Shown one piece after another: positions 1 to 6,042 of a DNA stretch of 8,833 bases (position 1 is the stretch's first letter; each line of letters opens with the position of its first letter). The notes beneath the pieces were generated by a model. The model was not told where the DNA came from, ran no database searches, and was given only the letters and a program-made list of their open reading frames with translations. The stretch comes from Rubrobacter sp. (GTDB lineage: Bacteria; Actinomycetota; Rubrobacteria; Rubrobacterales; Rubrobacteraceae), in assembly GCA_013815575.1 (NCBI GenBank), contig JACDFX010000038.1, forward strand, positions 1 through 8,833, given 5' to 3'. The translations under genes and the position numbers were made by a program.

Positions 1-123
1 GACATCGCCCGCGACCTCCCCCAGAGCACCTTCTTCACCCACGTCGAGCCCGCAGAAGACCCATCCTCCTTCGCCGACCAGGACCTGGACCGCGAACGCC
101 TGGACGGGGAGACGGGGACGTAA
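1..123 (+). CDS. Cation diffusion facilitator family transporter, C-terminal fragment (partial)
   Basis: An open frame enters from the left edge and stops at TAA 121-123, giving the last 40 residues of a protein. The visible part has an LP followed by an FTHVEP segment and a short acidic tail. The HVEP signature near the C terminus is typical of the cytoplasmic dimerisation domain of cation diffusion facilitators (CzcD/FieF type), where the His and Glu bind Zn2+ or another divalent metal at the dimer interface. Such proteins sit in the cytoplasmic membrane and export divalent metals by proton antiport. No membrane segment is inside the window, so the family call rests on this short motif. The gene converges with nrdJ, and its stop codon abuts the T-tract of the nrdJ terminator. 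Confidence 0.6.
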   Translation, partial: DIARDLPQSTFFTHVEPAEDPSSFADQDLDRERLDGETGT

Positions 124-152
124 AAAGAGGGGCGAACCGGGTAGGTTCGCCC
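122..152 (-). terminator. Rho-independent terminator of the nrdR-nrdJ unit
   Basis: A perfect 9-bp inverted repeat (gggcgaacc at 130-138, ggttcgccc at 144-152, 5-nt loop) is followed on the minus strand by CTCTTTTTA, a good U-tract. It starts 25 bp after the nrdJ stop. In the plus direction no T-run follows, so it should act mainly on the minus strand, although its tail overlaps the stop codon of the converging gene. Confidence 0.8.
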
Positions 153-176
153 TAGCGGGCCGCTTGTGTTGGTCTT

Positions 177-2498
177 CTAGCTACACTTGGAGTAGCCGCA
201 GGAGTGGCAGACGACGCAGCCTTCCTGGCGGGTCAGGCCACTGGCGCAGTCCGGGCAGGCCCCGATTATGGGGAGCTCGCGGGTGTCAGGCAGGCTGTCC
301 TCGACGAGGTAATGCTCGGACATCGCCTTCGCCACGCCGTCTGGGACGGAGAGGGTGGCGGCGGGTCCCACGCCGGCCGGGTGGCCGTCCTGGATGCCGC
401 GCAGCTGGTGGACAAGCTCCGCGGGTGAGGCGCCGTGGGTCATGGCGAGCGAGATCATGCGCCCGAGGGCGTCCGAGAAGGCCGCCGCCGTGCCGCCGGG
501 CTTGCCCAGGATGACGAAGCACTCCCTGGGGCCGAACTCGTCGTCGTTCATCGTGACGTAGAGCGGGCCGTGCCCGGTCTGGATCTTCTTGGTAACGCCC
601 GTCAGCGTCCGAGGCCTGCCGTTTCTGGCCTCCGCCAGCGAGTTGAACCGCGGACCGCTGCCCTGCGCCTCTCCCGGCGGCGTGACCGAAGGCGCGGTCG
701 GCGCCTCGGGCGAGGCCGGCGTCATGGTCGGCTTCTCGCCAACCACGCTGGCACCCGTCTTACCCGTGGAGAGGACCTGGGCGTCGCGGGAGCCGTCGCG
801 GTAGACGGCGATGCCCTTGCAGCCGGTGGCGAAGGCCTGCATGTAGGCGTCCTCGACGTCCTCGACCGTCGCGTCGTTCGGGAGGTTGATGGTCTTGGAG
901 ATCCCCATCGAGGTGTACTTCTGGAACGCCGCCTGCATCTTGACGTGCCATTCCGAGCTTATGTCGTGCGAGGTGACCCACGCGCTCCTCAGGTCGGCCG
1001 GCACCTCCTCGATATCCCGGACGCTACCGTGCTCGGCGACCTTCTTCATCAGGTCCTCGGAGTAGAAGCCTCGCTCTTTGGCGATCTTCACGAACTCGGG
1101 GTTGACGTCGGGCATCTCCATGTCGGCCTGGCGCCGCATGAAGGCGACGGCAAAGAGCGGCTCGATGCCGCCCGAACAGCCGGCGATCATGGAGATGGTT
1201 CCCGTCGGCGCAATGGTGGTGACGGTCGCGTTGCGGACCCGGTCGCCGCGCATCTCGTGGCGGGAGCCCTCGAAGTTCGGCATCACGCCGCGCTCCTCGG
1301 CGAGGTTGCGGCTCTCCTCCCACGCCTCGTCGTCCACGAACTTCATCACCCGCTCGGCGAAGGCGAGGCCCTCGTCGGAGTCGTAAGTGATGCCGAGCTT
1401 TATGAGGGCGTCGGCGAAGCCCATCACGCCCAGGCCGATGCGGCGGTTGCCGCGGCTCATCTTGTCGATCTGGGGCAGCGGGTAGTTGTTCTGCTCGATC
1501 ACGTTGTCCAAAAAGCGGATCGCCGTGTGGATCGTCTCGCGCAGGTCTTCCCAGTCGAGGTCCCCGGTCTCCTCCCGGTAGAACTTATCCAGGTTGATCG
1601 AGCCGAGGTTGCACGAGTCGTAGGGCGGCAGGTGAGCCTCCGAGCACGGGTTCGTTGACTCTATCGGGAACTGCGGGGTCGGGTTGTCGCCGTTGATCTT
1701 GTCTATAAAGACCACGCCGGGCTCCCCGTTGAGCCACGCCCCCTCGATGATCTTGCGGAAGAGGTCCTTCGCCCTGACGGTCTTTATGACCTCGCCGTCG
1801 CGCGGGTTCTTGAGCTCGAAGTCCCTGTCGGTACGAACGGCCTCCATGAACTCATCGGTGATGGCGACCGAGATGTTGAAGTTGTTGATCTGATCGTTCT
1901 CACGCTTGCACTCGATGAACTCCTCGACGTCCGGGTGGTCCACCCTGAGGATGCCCATGTTTGCCCCGCGCCTGGTGCCGCCCTGCTTGATCTTGTCCGT
2001 CGAGGCGTCGTATATGGCCATGAACGAGACCGGCCCACTCGAAACGCCCATCGTGCTCTGGACGATGTCGTTTTTGGGACGCAGACGGCTGAACCCGAAG
2101 CCGGTCCCCCCACCACTCTTGTGGATGATGGCCTGGTGCTTGAGGGTGTCGTAGATGCCGTCTATGGAATCCTCGACCGGCAGCACGAAGCACGCCGAGA
2201 GCTGCTGCAGCTCGCGCCCGGCGTTCATGAGGGTCGGCGAGTTCGGCATGAACTTCCTGGTCAGCATGATCTGGAGGAAGCGCTCTTTGGACTCTTCGTA
2301 GAGCGCTTTAGCCTCCTCGCCCTCCTTGAACCGGTACTCGCCCTCCGCGATGTTCCCCGCCACGCGCAGGAACATATCGATGGGCTCCTCGATCGCCTCG
2401 CCCTTCTCGTTCTTCTTGAGATAGCGCTTTTTAAGAACGGCGACCGCGTTCTCAGTGAGTTCTATGTTTGCCGCCAACCTGTTACGGTTTACCTCCAT
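177..2498 (-). CDS. nrdJ: Adenosylcobalamin-dependent (class II) ribonucleoside-diphosphate reductase
   Basis: Reduces ribonucleotides to deoxyribonucleotides using a thiyl radical made from adenosylcobalamin, so it needs no oxygen and no separate radical subunit. Numbered from the start chosen here (773 aa), the catalytic set is complete. C103 (in LSACF) and C296 (in DSCNLGS) are the redox pair. N283-P-C285-S-E287 carries the thiyl Cys and the catalytic Asn and Glu. The [13 protein letters not shown] and [10 protein letters not shown] loops are present. A TSCPD domain lies at about 638-710. The tail has six Cys (748, 751, 761, 764, 767, 772), of the kind that shuttles electrons from thioredoxin. 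Length is normal for the long NrdJ form. An ATG at 2504 is also in frame, but GGGAGG abuts it directly; the same GGGAGG is 6 nt from the ATG at 2498, which is preferred. nrdR lies 100 bp upstream on the same strand. No cobalamin riboswitch was seen. Confidence 0.95.
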   Translation of the reverse strand: MEVNRNRLAANIELTENAVAVLKKRYLKKNEKGEAIEEPIDMFLRVAGNIAEGEYRFKEGEEAKALYEESKERFLQIMLTRKFMPNSPTLMNAGRELQQLSACFVLPVEDSIDGIYDTLKHQAIIHKSGGGTGFGFSRLRPKNDIVQSTMGVSSGPVSFMAIYDASTDKIKQGGTRRGANMGILRVDHPDVEEFIECKRENDQINNFNISVAITDEFMEAVRTDRDFELKNPRDGEVIKTVRAKDLFRKIIEGAWLNGEPGVVFIDKINGDNPTPQFPIESTNPCSEAHLPPYDSCNLGSINLDKFYREETGDLDWEDLRETIHTAIRFLDNVIEQNNYPLPQIDKMSRGNRRIGLGVMGFADALIKLGITYDSDEGLAFAERVMKFVDDEAWEESRNLAEERGVMPNFEGSRHEMRGDRVRNATVTTIAPTGTISMIAGCSGGIEPLFAVAFMRRQADMEMPDVNPEFVKIAKERGFYSEDLMKKVAEHGSVRDIEEVPADLRSAWVTSHDISSEWHVKMQAAFQKYTSMGISKTINLPNDATVEDVEDAYMQAFATGCKGIAVYRDGSRDAQVLSTGKTGASVVGEKPTMTPASPEAPTAPSVTPPGEAQGSGPRFNSLAEARNGRPRTLTGVTKKIQTGHGPLYVTMNDDEFGPRECFVILGKPGGTAAAFSDALGRMISLAMTHGASPAELVHQLRGIQDGHPAGVGPAATLSVPDGVAKAMSEHYLVEDSLPDTRELPIIGACPDCASGLTRQEGCVVCHSCGYSKCS

Positions 2499-2551
2499 AC
2501 TCATCCTCCCAATACTACCGCTTGTTCTTCTTATTCCATCGACCGAATCGA

Positions 2552-2581
2552 CCGGCGGACCGTGTTCGGACGGCCCGCCGG
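2552..2581 (-). other. Strong hairpin between nrdR and nrdJ
   Basis: ccggcgg (2552-2558) pairs with ccgccgg (2575-2581), then after one mismatch ccgt pairs with acgg around a 6-nt loop: 11 base pairs, very GC-rich. No T-run follows on either strand, so it is not a classical terminator. In a joint nrdR-nrdJ transcript it would sit about 54 nt upstream of the nrdJ start and could stabilise or process the mRNA, or set the nrdR:nrdJ ratio. The structure is seen; the role is inferred. Confidence 0.5.
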
Positions 2582-2598
2582 GGCGTCTCCCCTATTAA

Positions 2599-3069
2599 CT
2601 ATCTGCCGTTGCCGGTCCCCGATCCAGCCAGGCGCACGAGCTCGGTGCGGAACTGGTCCACGTCGGTGTACTGCCGGTAGACGGAGGCGAAGCGCAGGTA
2701 GGCCACCATGTCCATCCGGCGCAGCCTGACCAACACCATGTCCCCGAGCCGCCGCGACGTTACCTCGTGCCGGCGCCGCTCCCGGAGCTCGGCCTCGATC
2801 TCATCGACTATCAACTCGACCTGCTCATCCGTGACTTGCTGCTTGGCGCAGGCCTTCGCCAACCCACTCCTCAACTTCTCCCGGTCGAAGGGCTCCTTGA
2901 CCCCGTCCCTCTTTATGACCATGAGCCTCAAAGGTTCCCGACGCTCGTACGTCGTGAACCTTTTCTCGCACGAGAGACACTCCCGCCGCCGGCGCACGGC
3001 GTCCTTGGTCTCGGAAAGCCGCGAATCTATAACCTTCGTATCCTCAAAATCGCAGTACGGACACTGCAT
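2599..3069 (-). CDS. nrdR: Transcriptional repressor NrdR
   Basis: NrdR senses ATP/dATP and represses ribonucleotide reductase genes by binding paired NrdR boxes. The protein (156 aa, the usual family length) begins MQCPYC, with a zinc ribbon formed by C3, C6, C31 and C34 (CPYC and CLSC). An ATP-cone domain follows at about 49-139, introduced by LMVIKRDG. The C-terminal segment with [15 protein letters not shown] is characteristic of the family. The frame is open upstream to 3129, but those 20 residues are unlike the family, and ATG 3069 has a GGGAG about 8 nt upstream, so the start at 3069 is chosen. It precedes nrdJ on the same strand with a 100-bp gap, so it probably represses its own transcript and that of nrdJ. 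Confidence 0.95.
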   Translation of the reverse strand: MQCPYCDFEDTKVIDSRLSETKDAVRRRRECLSCEKRFTTYERREPLRLMVIKRDGVKEPFDREKLRSGLAKACAKQQVTDEQVELIVDEIEAELRERRRHEVTSRRLGDMVLVRLRRMDMVAYLRFASVYRQYTDVDQFRTELVRLAGSGTGNGR

Positions 3070-3090
3070 CTCACGACTCCCGTCACTCCA

Positions 3091-3106
3091 ACACCACATC
3101 TGGTAG
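3091..3106 (-). promoter_or_regulatory. Candidate NrdR box 1
   Basis: ACACCACATCTGGTAG contains the dyad ACCA-c-AT-c-TGGT (3093-3104) and resembles the NrdR-box consensus (about ACAC-WATATATW-GWGT). It begins 22 bp upstream of the nrdR start. It shares the 9-mer acaccacat with the second site exactly 30 bp away, a whole number of helical turns and the usual spacing of paired NrdR boxes. The match to the consensus is my comparison from memory. Confidence 0.5.
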
Positions 3107-3112
3107 TACGAA

Positions 3113-3142
3113 AACCTAGCACACCACATTTTCCAAACGCAA
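3113..3142 (-). promoter_or_regulatory. Candidate proximal nrdR promoter
   Basis: On the minus strand, TTGCGT (3137-3142) and TAGGTT (3113-3118) are separated by 18 nt. TAGGTT fits the looser actinobacterial -10 element (TAgRRT) in five of six positions. The predicted start near 3106 would place candidate NrdR box 2 between -35 and -10 and box 1 at about +1. Both hexamers are imperfect. Confidence 0.35.
3121..3136 (-). promoter_or_regulatory. Candidate NrdR box 2
   Basis: ACACCACATTTTCCAA repeats the acaccacat half of box 1 exactly 30 bp further upstream; its other half is degenerate. It falls inside the spacer of the proximal candidate nrdR promoter, where repressor binding would block RNA polymerase. 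On its own the site is weak; the pairing is the argument. Confidence 0.42.
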
Positions 3143-3151
3143 TAGGGCCAA

Positions 3152-3179
3152 AATATACCTGAACTTCAGGTTCACTCAA
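3152..3179 (-). promoter_or_regulatory. Candidate distal nrdR promoter with dyad in spacer
   Basis: On the minus strand, TTGAGT (3174-3179) and TATATT (3152-3157) are separated by 16 nt, closer to the sigma-70 consensus than the proximal candidate. The spacer is almost filled by the palindrome acctgaa-c-ttcaggt (3157-3171), so a DNA-binding protein there would control this promoter. Transcription would start near 3145, giving a leader of about 76 nt to nrdR. Confidence 0.45.
3153..3171. repeat. Dyad copy A (palindrome overlapping the distal nrdR promoter)
   Basis: acctgaa-c-ttcaggt at 3157-3171 is a perfect 7-1-7 inverted repeat. The 16 bases 3153-3168 recur, inverted and without mismatch, at 3374-3389 (copy C). 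It looks like a repressor or activator operator; the binding protein is unknown. Confidence 0.6.
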
Positions 3180-3297
3180 CCGTAAACGCCCGACTCCCCT
3201 TTGTTAAGCGGAATCGACACGCTGCCCCGGCCCGACAAGATTTTTCAAAGATTTTTTCATCGAGGGACGGAAATGGCGAATATCCCGCAAATCACGC

Positions 3298-3313
3298 ACC
3301 TTGACGTTCAGGT
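3298..3313. repeat. Dyad copy B
   Basis: cttgacgttcaggt (3300-3313) differs from cttgaagttcaggt of copy C in one of 14 bases. It is itself an imperfect palindrome, acct-N2-acgt-N2-aggt. Its end overlaps the hairpin that begins at 3311. Confidence 0.4.
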
Positions 3314-3332
3314 GGAAGCGTGGCGCTTCACC
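3311..3332. other. Bulged hairpin in the nrdR-tadA intergenic region
   Basis: ggtg-g-aagcg (3311-3320) pairs with cgcttcacc (3324-3332) around a 3-nt loop: nine pairs with one bulged G. No T-run follows on either strand. It lies 70-90 bp downstream of tadA and might still end that transcript, or belong to a small RNA. Function unknown. Confidence 0.35.
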
Positions 3333-3370
3333 ACTCCTTGAGCCTAAGATTACTATACCAAAAACACTGC

Positions 3371-3389
3371 ACTTGAAGTTCAGGTATAT
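3371..3389. repeat. Dyad copy C
   Basis: acttgaa-g-ttcaggt (3371-3385) is a 7-1-7 inverted repeat with one mismatched pair, followed by atat. Bases 3374-3389 are the exact reverse complement of 3153-3168. It lies just past the tadA stop and has no recognisable -35 beside it, so unlike copy A it does not obviously overlap a promoter. Confidence 0.5.
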
Positions 3390-3403
3390 CGTGTATCGAG
3401 GGG

Positions 3404-3922
3404 TCAGCCTGCCGGATGTGGTCGCTGCGGGGTGGCGCGGGACTTTTTTCTACGGTTTTTGAAGAAGGTTTTCAGGAGTTCGGCGGCTTCTTCTTCGAGG
3501 ACACCAGCCCGGACGGCCAACGTGTGATTGAGGCGTTGGTCGGCGGGGGTGTCGTGCAGGGTGCCCGCGTAGCCGGCCTTGGGGTCGGGGGTGGCAAAGA
3601 CGAGGCGGTCCAGGCGGGCGGCGTGGGCGGCGCCGGCGCACATGGGGCACGGTTCGAGGGTGGCGTAGAGGGTGCAGCCGGAGAGGCGCCAGCCGCCGAG
3701 GGCTCTTGCGGCCTCGCGGATGGCGAGGAGCTCGGCGTGGGCGGTGGGGTCGCCCGTTGCCTCCCGCCCGTTGGCGGCGACGGCCAGAACCCTTTCTCCC
3801 CTGGCCACCACGGCGCCGACGGGGACCTCTCCCCTGGCGGCCGCCTCCTCGGCGGCGAGCAAGGCGCGGCGCATCATCACGAGGTCGGTCTCTTCGGGTG
3901 GGGTTTCCGGTCTCTCGAGCAC
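3404..3922 (-). CDS. tadA: tRNA-specific adenosine deaminase TadA
   Basis: Deaminates adenosine 34 of tRNA-Arg(ACG) to inosine in the cytoplasm, allowing one tRNA to read several CGN codons; it is essential in most bacteria. The 172-aa protein has the cytidine/deoxycytidylate deaminase fold. HAE at 62-64 carries the zinc-binding His and the proton-shuttling Glu, and PCPMC at 91-95 supplies zinc ligands C92 and C95. The C-terminal helix ends in a basic stretch (FFKNRRKK), which suits tRNA contact. The start is uncertain. GTG at 3922 is used here but has no clear ribosome binding site; GTG at residue 15 is an alternative that fits the family's usual N terminus about as well. It stands alone, 84 bp after ynfA, and is probably a housekeeping gene separate from the arsenic operon. 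Confidence 0.92.
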   Translation of the reverse strand: MLERPETPPEETDLVMMRRALLAAEEAAARGEVPVGAVVARGERVLAVAANGREATGDPTAHAELLAIREAARALGGWRLSGCTLYATLEPCPMCAGAAHAARLDRLVFATPDPKAGYAGTLHDTPADQRLNHTLAVRAGVLEEEAAELLKTFFKNRRKKSRATPQRPHPAG

Positions 3923-3938
3923 GGCGCGATCATAGCAG

Positions 3939-3965
3939 CCGACCCGGTTACGTCCGGGGGGTCGG
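3939..3965 (-). other. Hairpin between the ynfA-family gene and tadA
   Basis: ccgaccc (3939-3945) pairs with gggtcgg (3959-3965) around a 13-nt loop that can itself form two more G-C pairs. It begins 41 bp after the ynfA stop and ends 16 bp before the tadA start, with no T-run. It could mark the 3' end of the arsenic operon or lie in the tadA leader, where it might affect initiation. Confidence 0.35.
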
Positions 3966-4006
3966 AGTTCTCGGAGGAGTCTCGTGCATCTTGCGGCTAC
4001 GGGGAC

Positions 4007-4342
4007 CTAACCCCTGGCTGGAAGGACCATGACCAGCACGCCGGCCACGCAGATCGCGGCGCCGAGCAGGTCGTATCGGTCTGGCCTAAACCCGTCCACG
4101 AAGATGCCCCAGGCCAGGGCCACAACGATAAAGACGCCACCGTATGCGGCGTAGACCCTCCCGAACTCCGGTATAGGTTGCAGGGCGGCCACCAGGCCGT
4201 AGAGCGCCAGCACCCCGGCACCGGCCAGCGCCCACAATATGGGCTTCTGATCTCGCACCCAGCCCCAGACCAGGTAGCCACCCCCGATCTCACACAGCCC
4301 GGCCAGAATGAAAAGAACTCCTACAACGAGCAGCTTCGGCAT
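4007..4342 (-). CDS. YnfA/UPF0060 family small membrane protein
   Basis: A 111-aa hydrophobic protein with four predicted membrane segments (about 4-24, 34-54, 64-83 and 90-108), the size and pattern of the UPF0060 (YnfA) family. This family is related to small multidrug resistance transporters. Signatures seen are AGLCEIGGGYLVW with a membrane Glu at position 18, QPIPEFGRVYAAYGGVFI, and DGFRPDRYDLLGA near the last helix. ATG 4342 is chosen because AGGAG lies 7 nt upstream; an ATG 30 nt further out would add ten residues not usual in the family. It is the last gene on the arsenic strand, 119 bp after the aquaporin gene, a wider gap than elsewhere in the operon. It may therefore be only loosely part of it. 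An efflux role is inferred from family relatives; the substrate is unknown. Confidence 0.85.
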   Translation of the reverse strand: MPKLLVVGVLFILAGLCEIGGGYLVWGWVRDQKPILWALAGAGVLALYGLVAALQPIPEFGRVYAAYGGVFIVVALAWGIFVDGFRPDRYDLLGAAICVAGVLVMVLPARG

Positions 4343-4461
4343 CCCTGAACTCCTCTCCGAAACACGTGGCAACCATGGACGAAGGCTACATCTTCATGGA
4401 CCGGAGGGCGTTGCCAGCCGATCCCGTCTTGTGGCTTCTATTCAGAGCGGGTGGCCCACCT

Positions 4462-5136
4462 TCAGCCTCGCTGGGCGTGCTCGGACTCCGGGGCCCTGGC
4501 GGCGCGGACGTAGCGGTAGAGCAGGGCGCCGAGAACCGACCCCGAGATCGGGCCAACCCAGTAGACCCAGTGGCCGCCCCAGGTGCCGGAAAGGAGCGCC
4601 GGGCCGAAGGAGCGTGCGGGGTTCATGGAGGCCCCAGCTATGGGACCGGCGAAGGTCGCGGCGAGGGCCACGTAGCCGCCGATGGCTATCGCCGCCGATT
4701 GGCCCACCGCGCGCACGTCCGTGGCGACGGCCGAAACCACGAACATGAGGAAGAGCGTGAGCAGCAACTCCAGCAAAGCGGCCTGCAAGGGCGGGCCGGA
4801 TGGGACGGTGGCGCCGAGGTTCGCGACGTCGCCGAAGAGGGCGAGGTGCGTGGCGCTCGCGGCGCAGGCGCCCAGGAGCTGGGAGGCGACGTAGGCCGGC
4901 ACGAGCGACCAGGGAAAATGGCGGGTGAGCGCGAAGGCGAAGGTGACGGCGGGGTTGATATGGGCGCCCGAGAGGTGGCCGACCGCGTAGATCGCGGCCA
5001 TCACCGCGAGGCCGAAGGAGAGGCCGATGCCCAGGGACCCCACGCCCCCGCCCGAGACCTCGTCCACGACCACCGCCCCGGGCCCGGCGAACACCAGCAA
5101 GAAGGTCCCGACGAACTCGGCGGCGCAGCGCCTCAA
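4462..5136 (-). CDS. Aquaporin (MIP family), probable arsenite/metalloid channel
   Basis: A 224-aa major intrinsic protein with six membrane segments and the two half-helix loops of the family: NPA at 61-63 (GAHINPAVT) and NPA at 172-174 (GASMNPARS). By manual alignment to E. coli AqpZ the selectivity-filter positions are F41, A160, A169 and R175. The His of pure water channels is replaced by Ala, which should widen the pore for larger neutral solutes. Undissociated arsenite is such a solute, and the ars neighbourhood suggests this use; in Sinorhizobium meliloti AqpS lets internally produced arsenite leave the cell. The start is TTG at 5134-5136, whose TTGA overlaps the TGA of the thioredoxin-fold gene by 4 bp, pointing to coupled translation. 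Water or glycerol transport cannot be excluded from sequence. Confidence 0.9.
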   Translation of the reverse strand: MRRCAAEFVGTFLLVFAGPGAVVVDEVSGGGVGSLGIGLSFGLAVMAAIYAVGHLSGAHINPAVTFAFALTRHFPWSLVPAYVASQLLGACAASATHLALFGDVANLGATVPSGPPLQAALLELLLTLFLMFVVSAVATDVRAVGQSAAIAIGGYVALAATFAGPIAGASMNPARSFGPALLSGTWGGHWVYWVGPISGSVLGALLYRYVRAARAPESEHAQRG

Positions 5137-5480
5137 CTCGCCGGGCGCCGGCCGGCGGTGGGCAACGCCTGGCGCAGGGCCTCCCGGAGCATCCCGGGCG
5201 TGGGGAATCCTCGAAGCCCCTCCGGGGTCGCGTAAACGCGGCAGCCGAGACGCCAGTCCTCTTGCTCCGGGGCGGGGAAGAGATCCTTCCCACCGAGCCG
5301 TATGGTGGGGCTGCCCGGGAACCGCAGCCTCCTCGCCTCCTCGTCGGTGTTGACGGCGACTTCATCCACCCCGGCCTCTATGCCTTCCTCGGTGAGTGCC
5401 TCCCGCAGGGCCTCCCCGGCGGGCGCGTGGGACGGGCAGCCGTCGAAGTAGAGCACCTCTATCCTGGGACCCTCAGGCAC
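5133..5480 (-). CDS. Thioredoxin-fold protein of the arsenic operon
   Basis: A 115-aa small thioredoxin-like protein. It begins with a strand and IEVLYFDGCPSH, where a typical thioredoxin has CxxC but only C15 is present (CPSH). GSPTI with the likely cis-proline P58 follows, and a second Cys, C80, occurs in LGCRVY. This form is known from proteins annotated only as thioredoxin family, often beside mercury or arsenic genes. It may bind metal or metalloid with C15 and C80, or reduce the disulfide left on ArsC after catalysis; neither role is shown by the sequence. GTG at 5480 is chosen because it keeps the first strand and overlaps the end of the preceding arsC-like gene by 8 bp. A longer in-frame extension to 5579 lies wholly within that gene. 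No clear ribosome binding site is seen, so coupling is likely. Confidence 0.78.
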   Translation of the reverse strand: MPEGPRIEVLYFDGCPSHAPAGEALREALTEEGIEAGVDEVAVNTDEEARRLRFPGSPTIRLGGKDLFPAPEQEDWRLGCRVYATPEGLRGFPTPGMLREALRQALPTAGRRPAS

Positions 5481-6042
5481 GGCGGAAGGGGTCGTGTTCC
5501 CGGCTACCGGAAGGGTTCCCGACGGGTGCCGACTCGCGCTCGCGAGCCCCGGCCTCCTCCAGGCGCTCCCGGCGCTCACGTTCGCGTTCCTCGCGCAGCC
5601 TCTTCAGTTCCACCTCGGGCTGCTCCAGCCACTCCCTCATCCTCAGTTCTATCCCGTCGCGCACCGCCCGGAACCTCTCCAGCATGGAGTCGTAGGGGAG
5701 GTCCTCGTCGCGGCGGGGGTCGTCGAAGATCCAGGAGAAAGTCGTGCCCACGCCGGGGAAGGTCTTGGGGCACCGCTCCTCGGCGCGGGCGCACACGATG
5801 ATGAGGTAGTTGAAGTACTCCTTGCCCATGTAAGTCGAGAGGCCCTTGGGGCGCCCTTCGGAGATGTCTATGCCGACCTCCTTCATCGCCTCCACGGCGC
5901 ACGGATGCACCTCGTCGGTGGCCTCGAGGCCCGCGCTATAGGCCTCAAAGCGGTCGCCCGCGAGGTGGCGCAGGAAACCCTCGGCCATCTGGCTCCTCGC
6001 AGAGTTCTGGGTGCATAAGAACAACACCTTCTGCTTCCTCAT
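5473..6042 (-). CDS. Arsenate reductase-like protein (LMW phosphatase fold), second copy
   Basis: A 189-aa protein of the low-molecular-weight tyrosine phosphatase/ArsC fold. The P-loop CTQNSARS starts at C10 (Cx5R). C84 and C91 (VCARAEERC) have the same 7-residue spacing as the resolving cysteines of thioredoxin-coupled ArsC. FDDP at 107-109 supplies the general acid Asp. These features support arsenate reduction to arsenite. The upstream paralogue shares the N-terminal half closely (RSQMAEG, SAG.EAT, VG.DIS) but diverges around the second and third cysteines. This copy carries a C-terminal tail from about 143 that is very rich in Arg and Glu and probably helical, absent from the other copy. 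ATG 6042 overlaps the upstream stop as ATGA; a longer open frame to 6444 is an artefact of the overlap. It may prefer another oxyanion or be a phosphatase. Confidence 0.85.
   Translation of the reverse strand: MRKQKVLFLCTQNSARSQMAEGFLRHLAGDRFEAYSAGLEATDEVHPCAVEAMKEVGIDISEGRPKGLSTYMGKEYFNYLIIVCARAEERCPKTFPGVGTTFSWIFDDPRRDEDLPYDSMLERFRAVRDGIELRMREWLEQPEVELKRLREERERERRERLEEAGARERESAPVGNPSGSREHDPFRRA

Larger units (their letters stand above)
3070..3403. other. Intergenic region between nrdR and tadA
   Basis: This 334-bp stretch is richer in A and T than its surroundings and holds no convincing gene. From the nrdR side it contains two candidate NrdR boxes, two candidate nrdR promoters, a tandem aagattttt-type repeat (3238-3256), a hairpin at 3311-3332, and three copies of a gttcaggt-centred dyad. 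The longest small plus-strand frame is 22 codons (3273-3341, with GAGGGA 5 nt upstream of its ATG). An 18-codon minus-strand frame begins at about 3260. Neither shows recognisable features. No tRNA, SRP RNA or riboswitch core was recognised. The T-run downstream of tadA is not preceded by a stable stem. Confidence 0.7.

Noticed and set aside
435..1658. 407-codon plus-strand open frame
   Set aside because: It lies opposite nrdJ, whose motifs are unmistakable. The frame is a GC-driven shadow without domains.
3160..3174. LexA/SOS box (tgaac-N5-gttca overlapping dyad copy A)
   Set aside because: Actinobacterial LexA boxes need GAAC-N4-GTTC; the spacing here is five and the flanks do not fit.
2499..3180. 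Cobalamin riboswitch controlling nrdJ
   Set aside because: The B12-box core was not seen upstream of nrdJ or nrdR, and the enzyme's cofactor dependence alone does not justify it.
3243..3260. 18-codon minus-strand frame beginning MKKSLKNLVG
   Set aside because: No ribosome binding site, no context, and too short to support; it extends left to about 3204.
3153..3389. MITE or small insertion bounded by the 16-bp inverted copies
   Set aside because: No target-site duplication flanks the copies, homology stops at 16 bp, and a third copy lies inside. An operator set is more likely.
3130..3403. SRP RNA or tRNA gene next to tadA
   Set aside because: No GGAAGCAG-type SRP core, no T-loop GTTCRA with matching acceptor stem.
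3416..4348. 310-codon plus-strand open frame
   Set aside because: It is antisense to tadA and the ynfA-family gene and low in complexity (Gly-rich). No recognisable domain.
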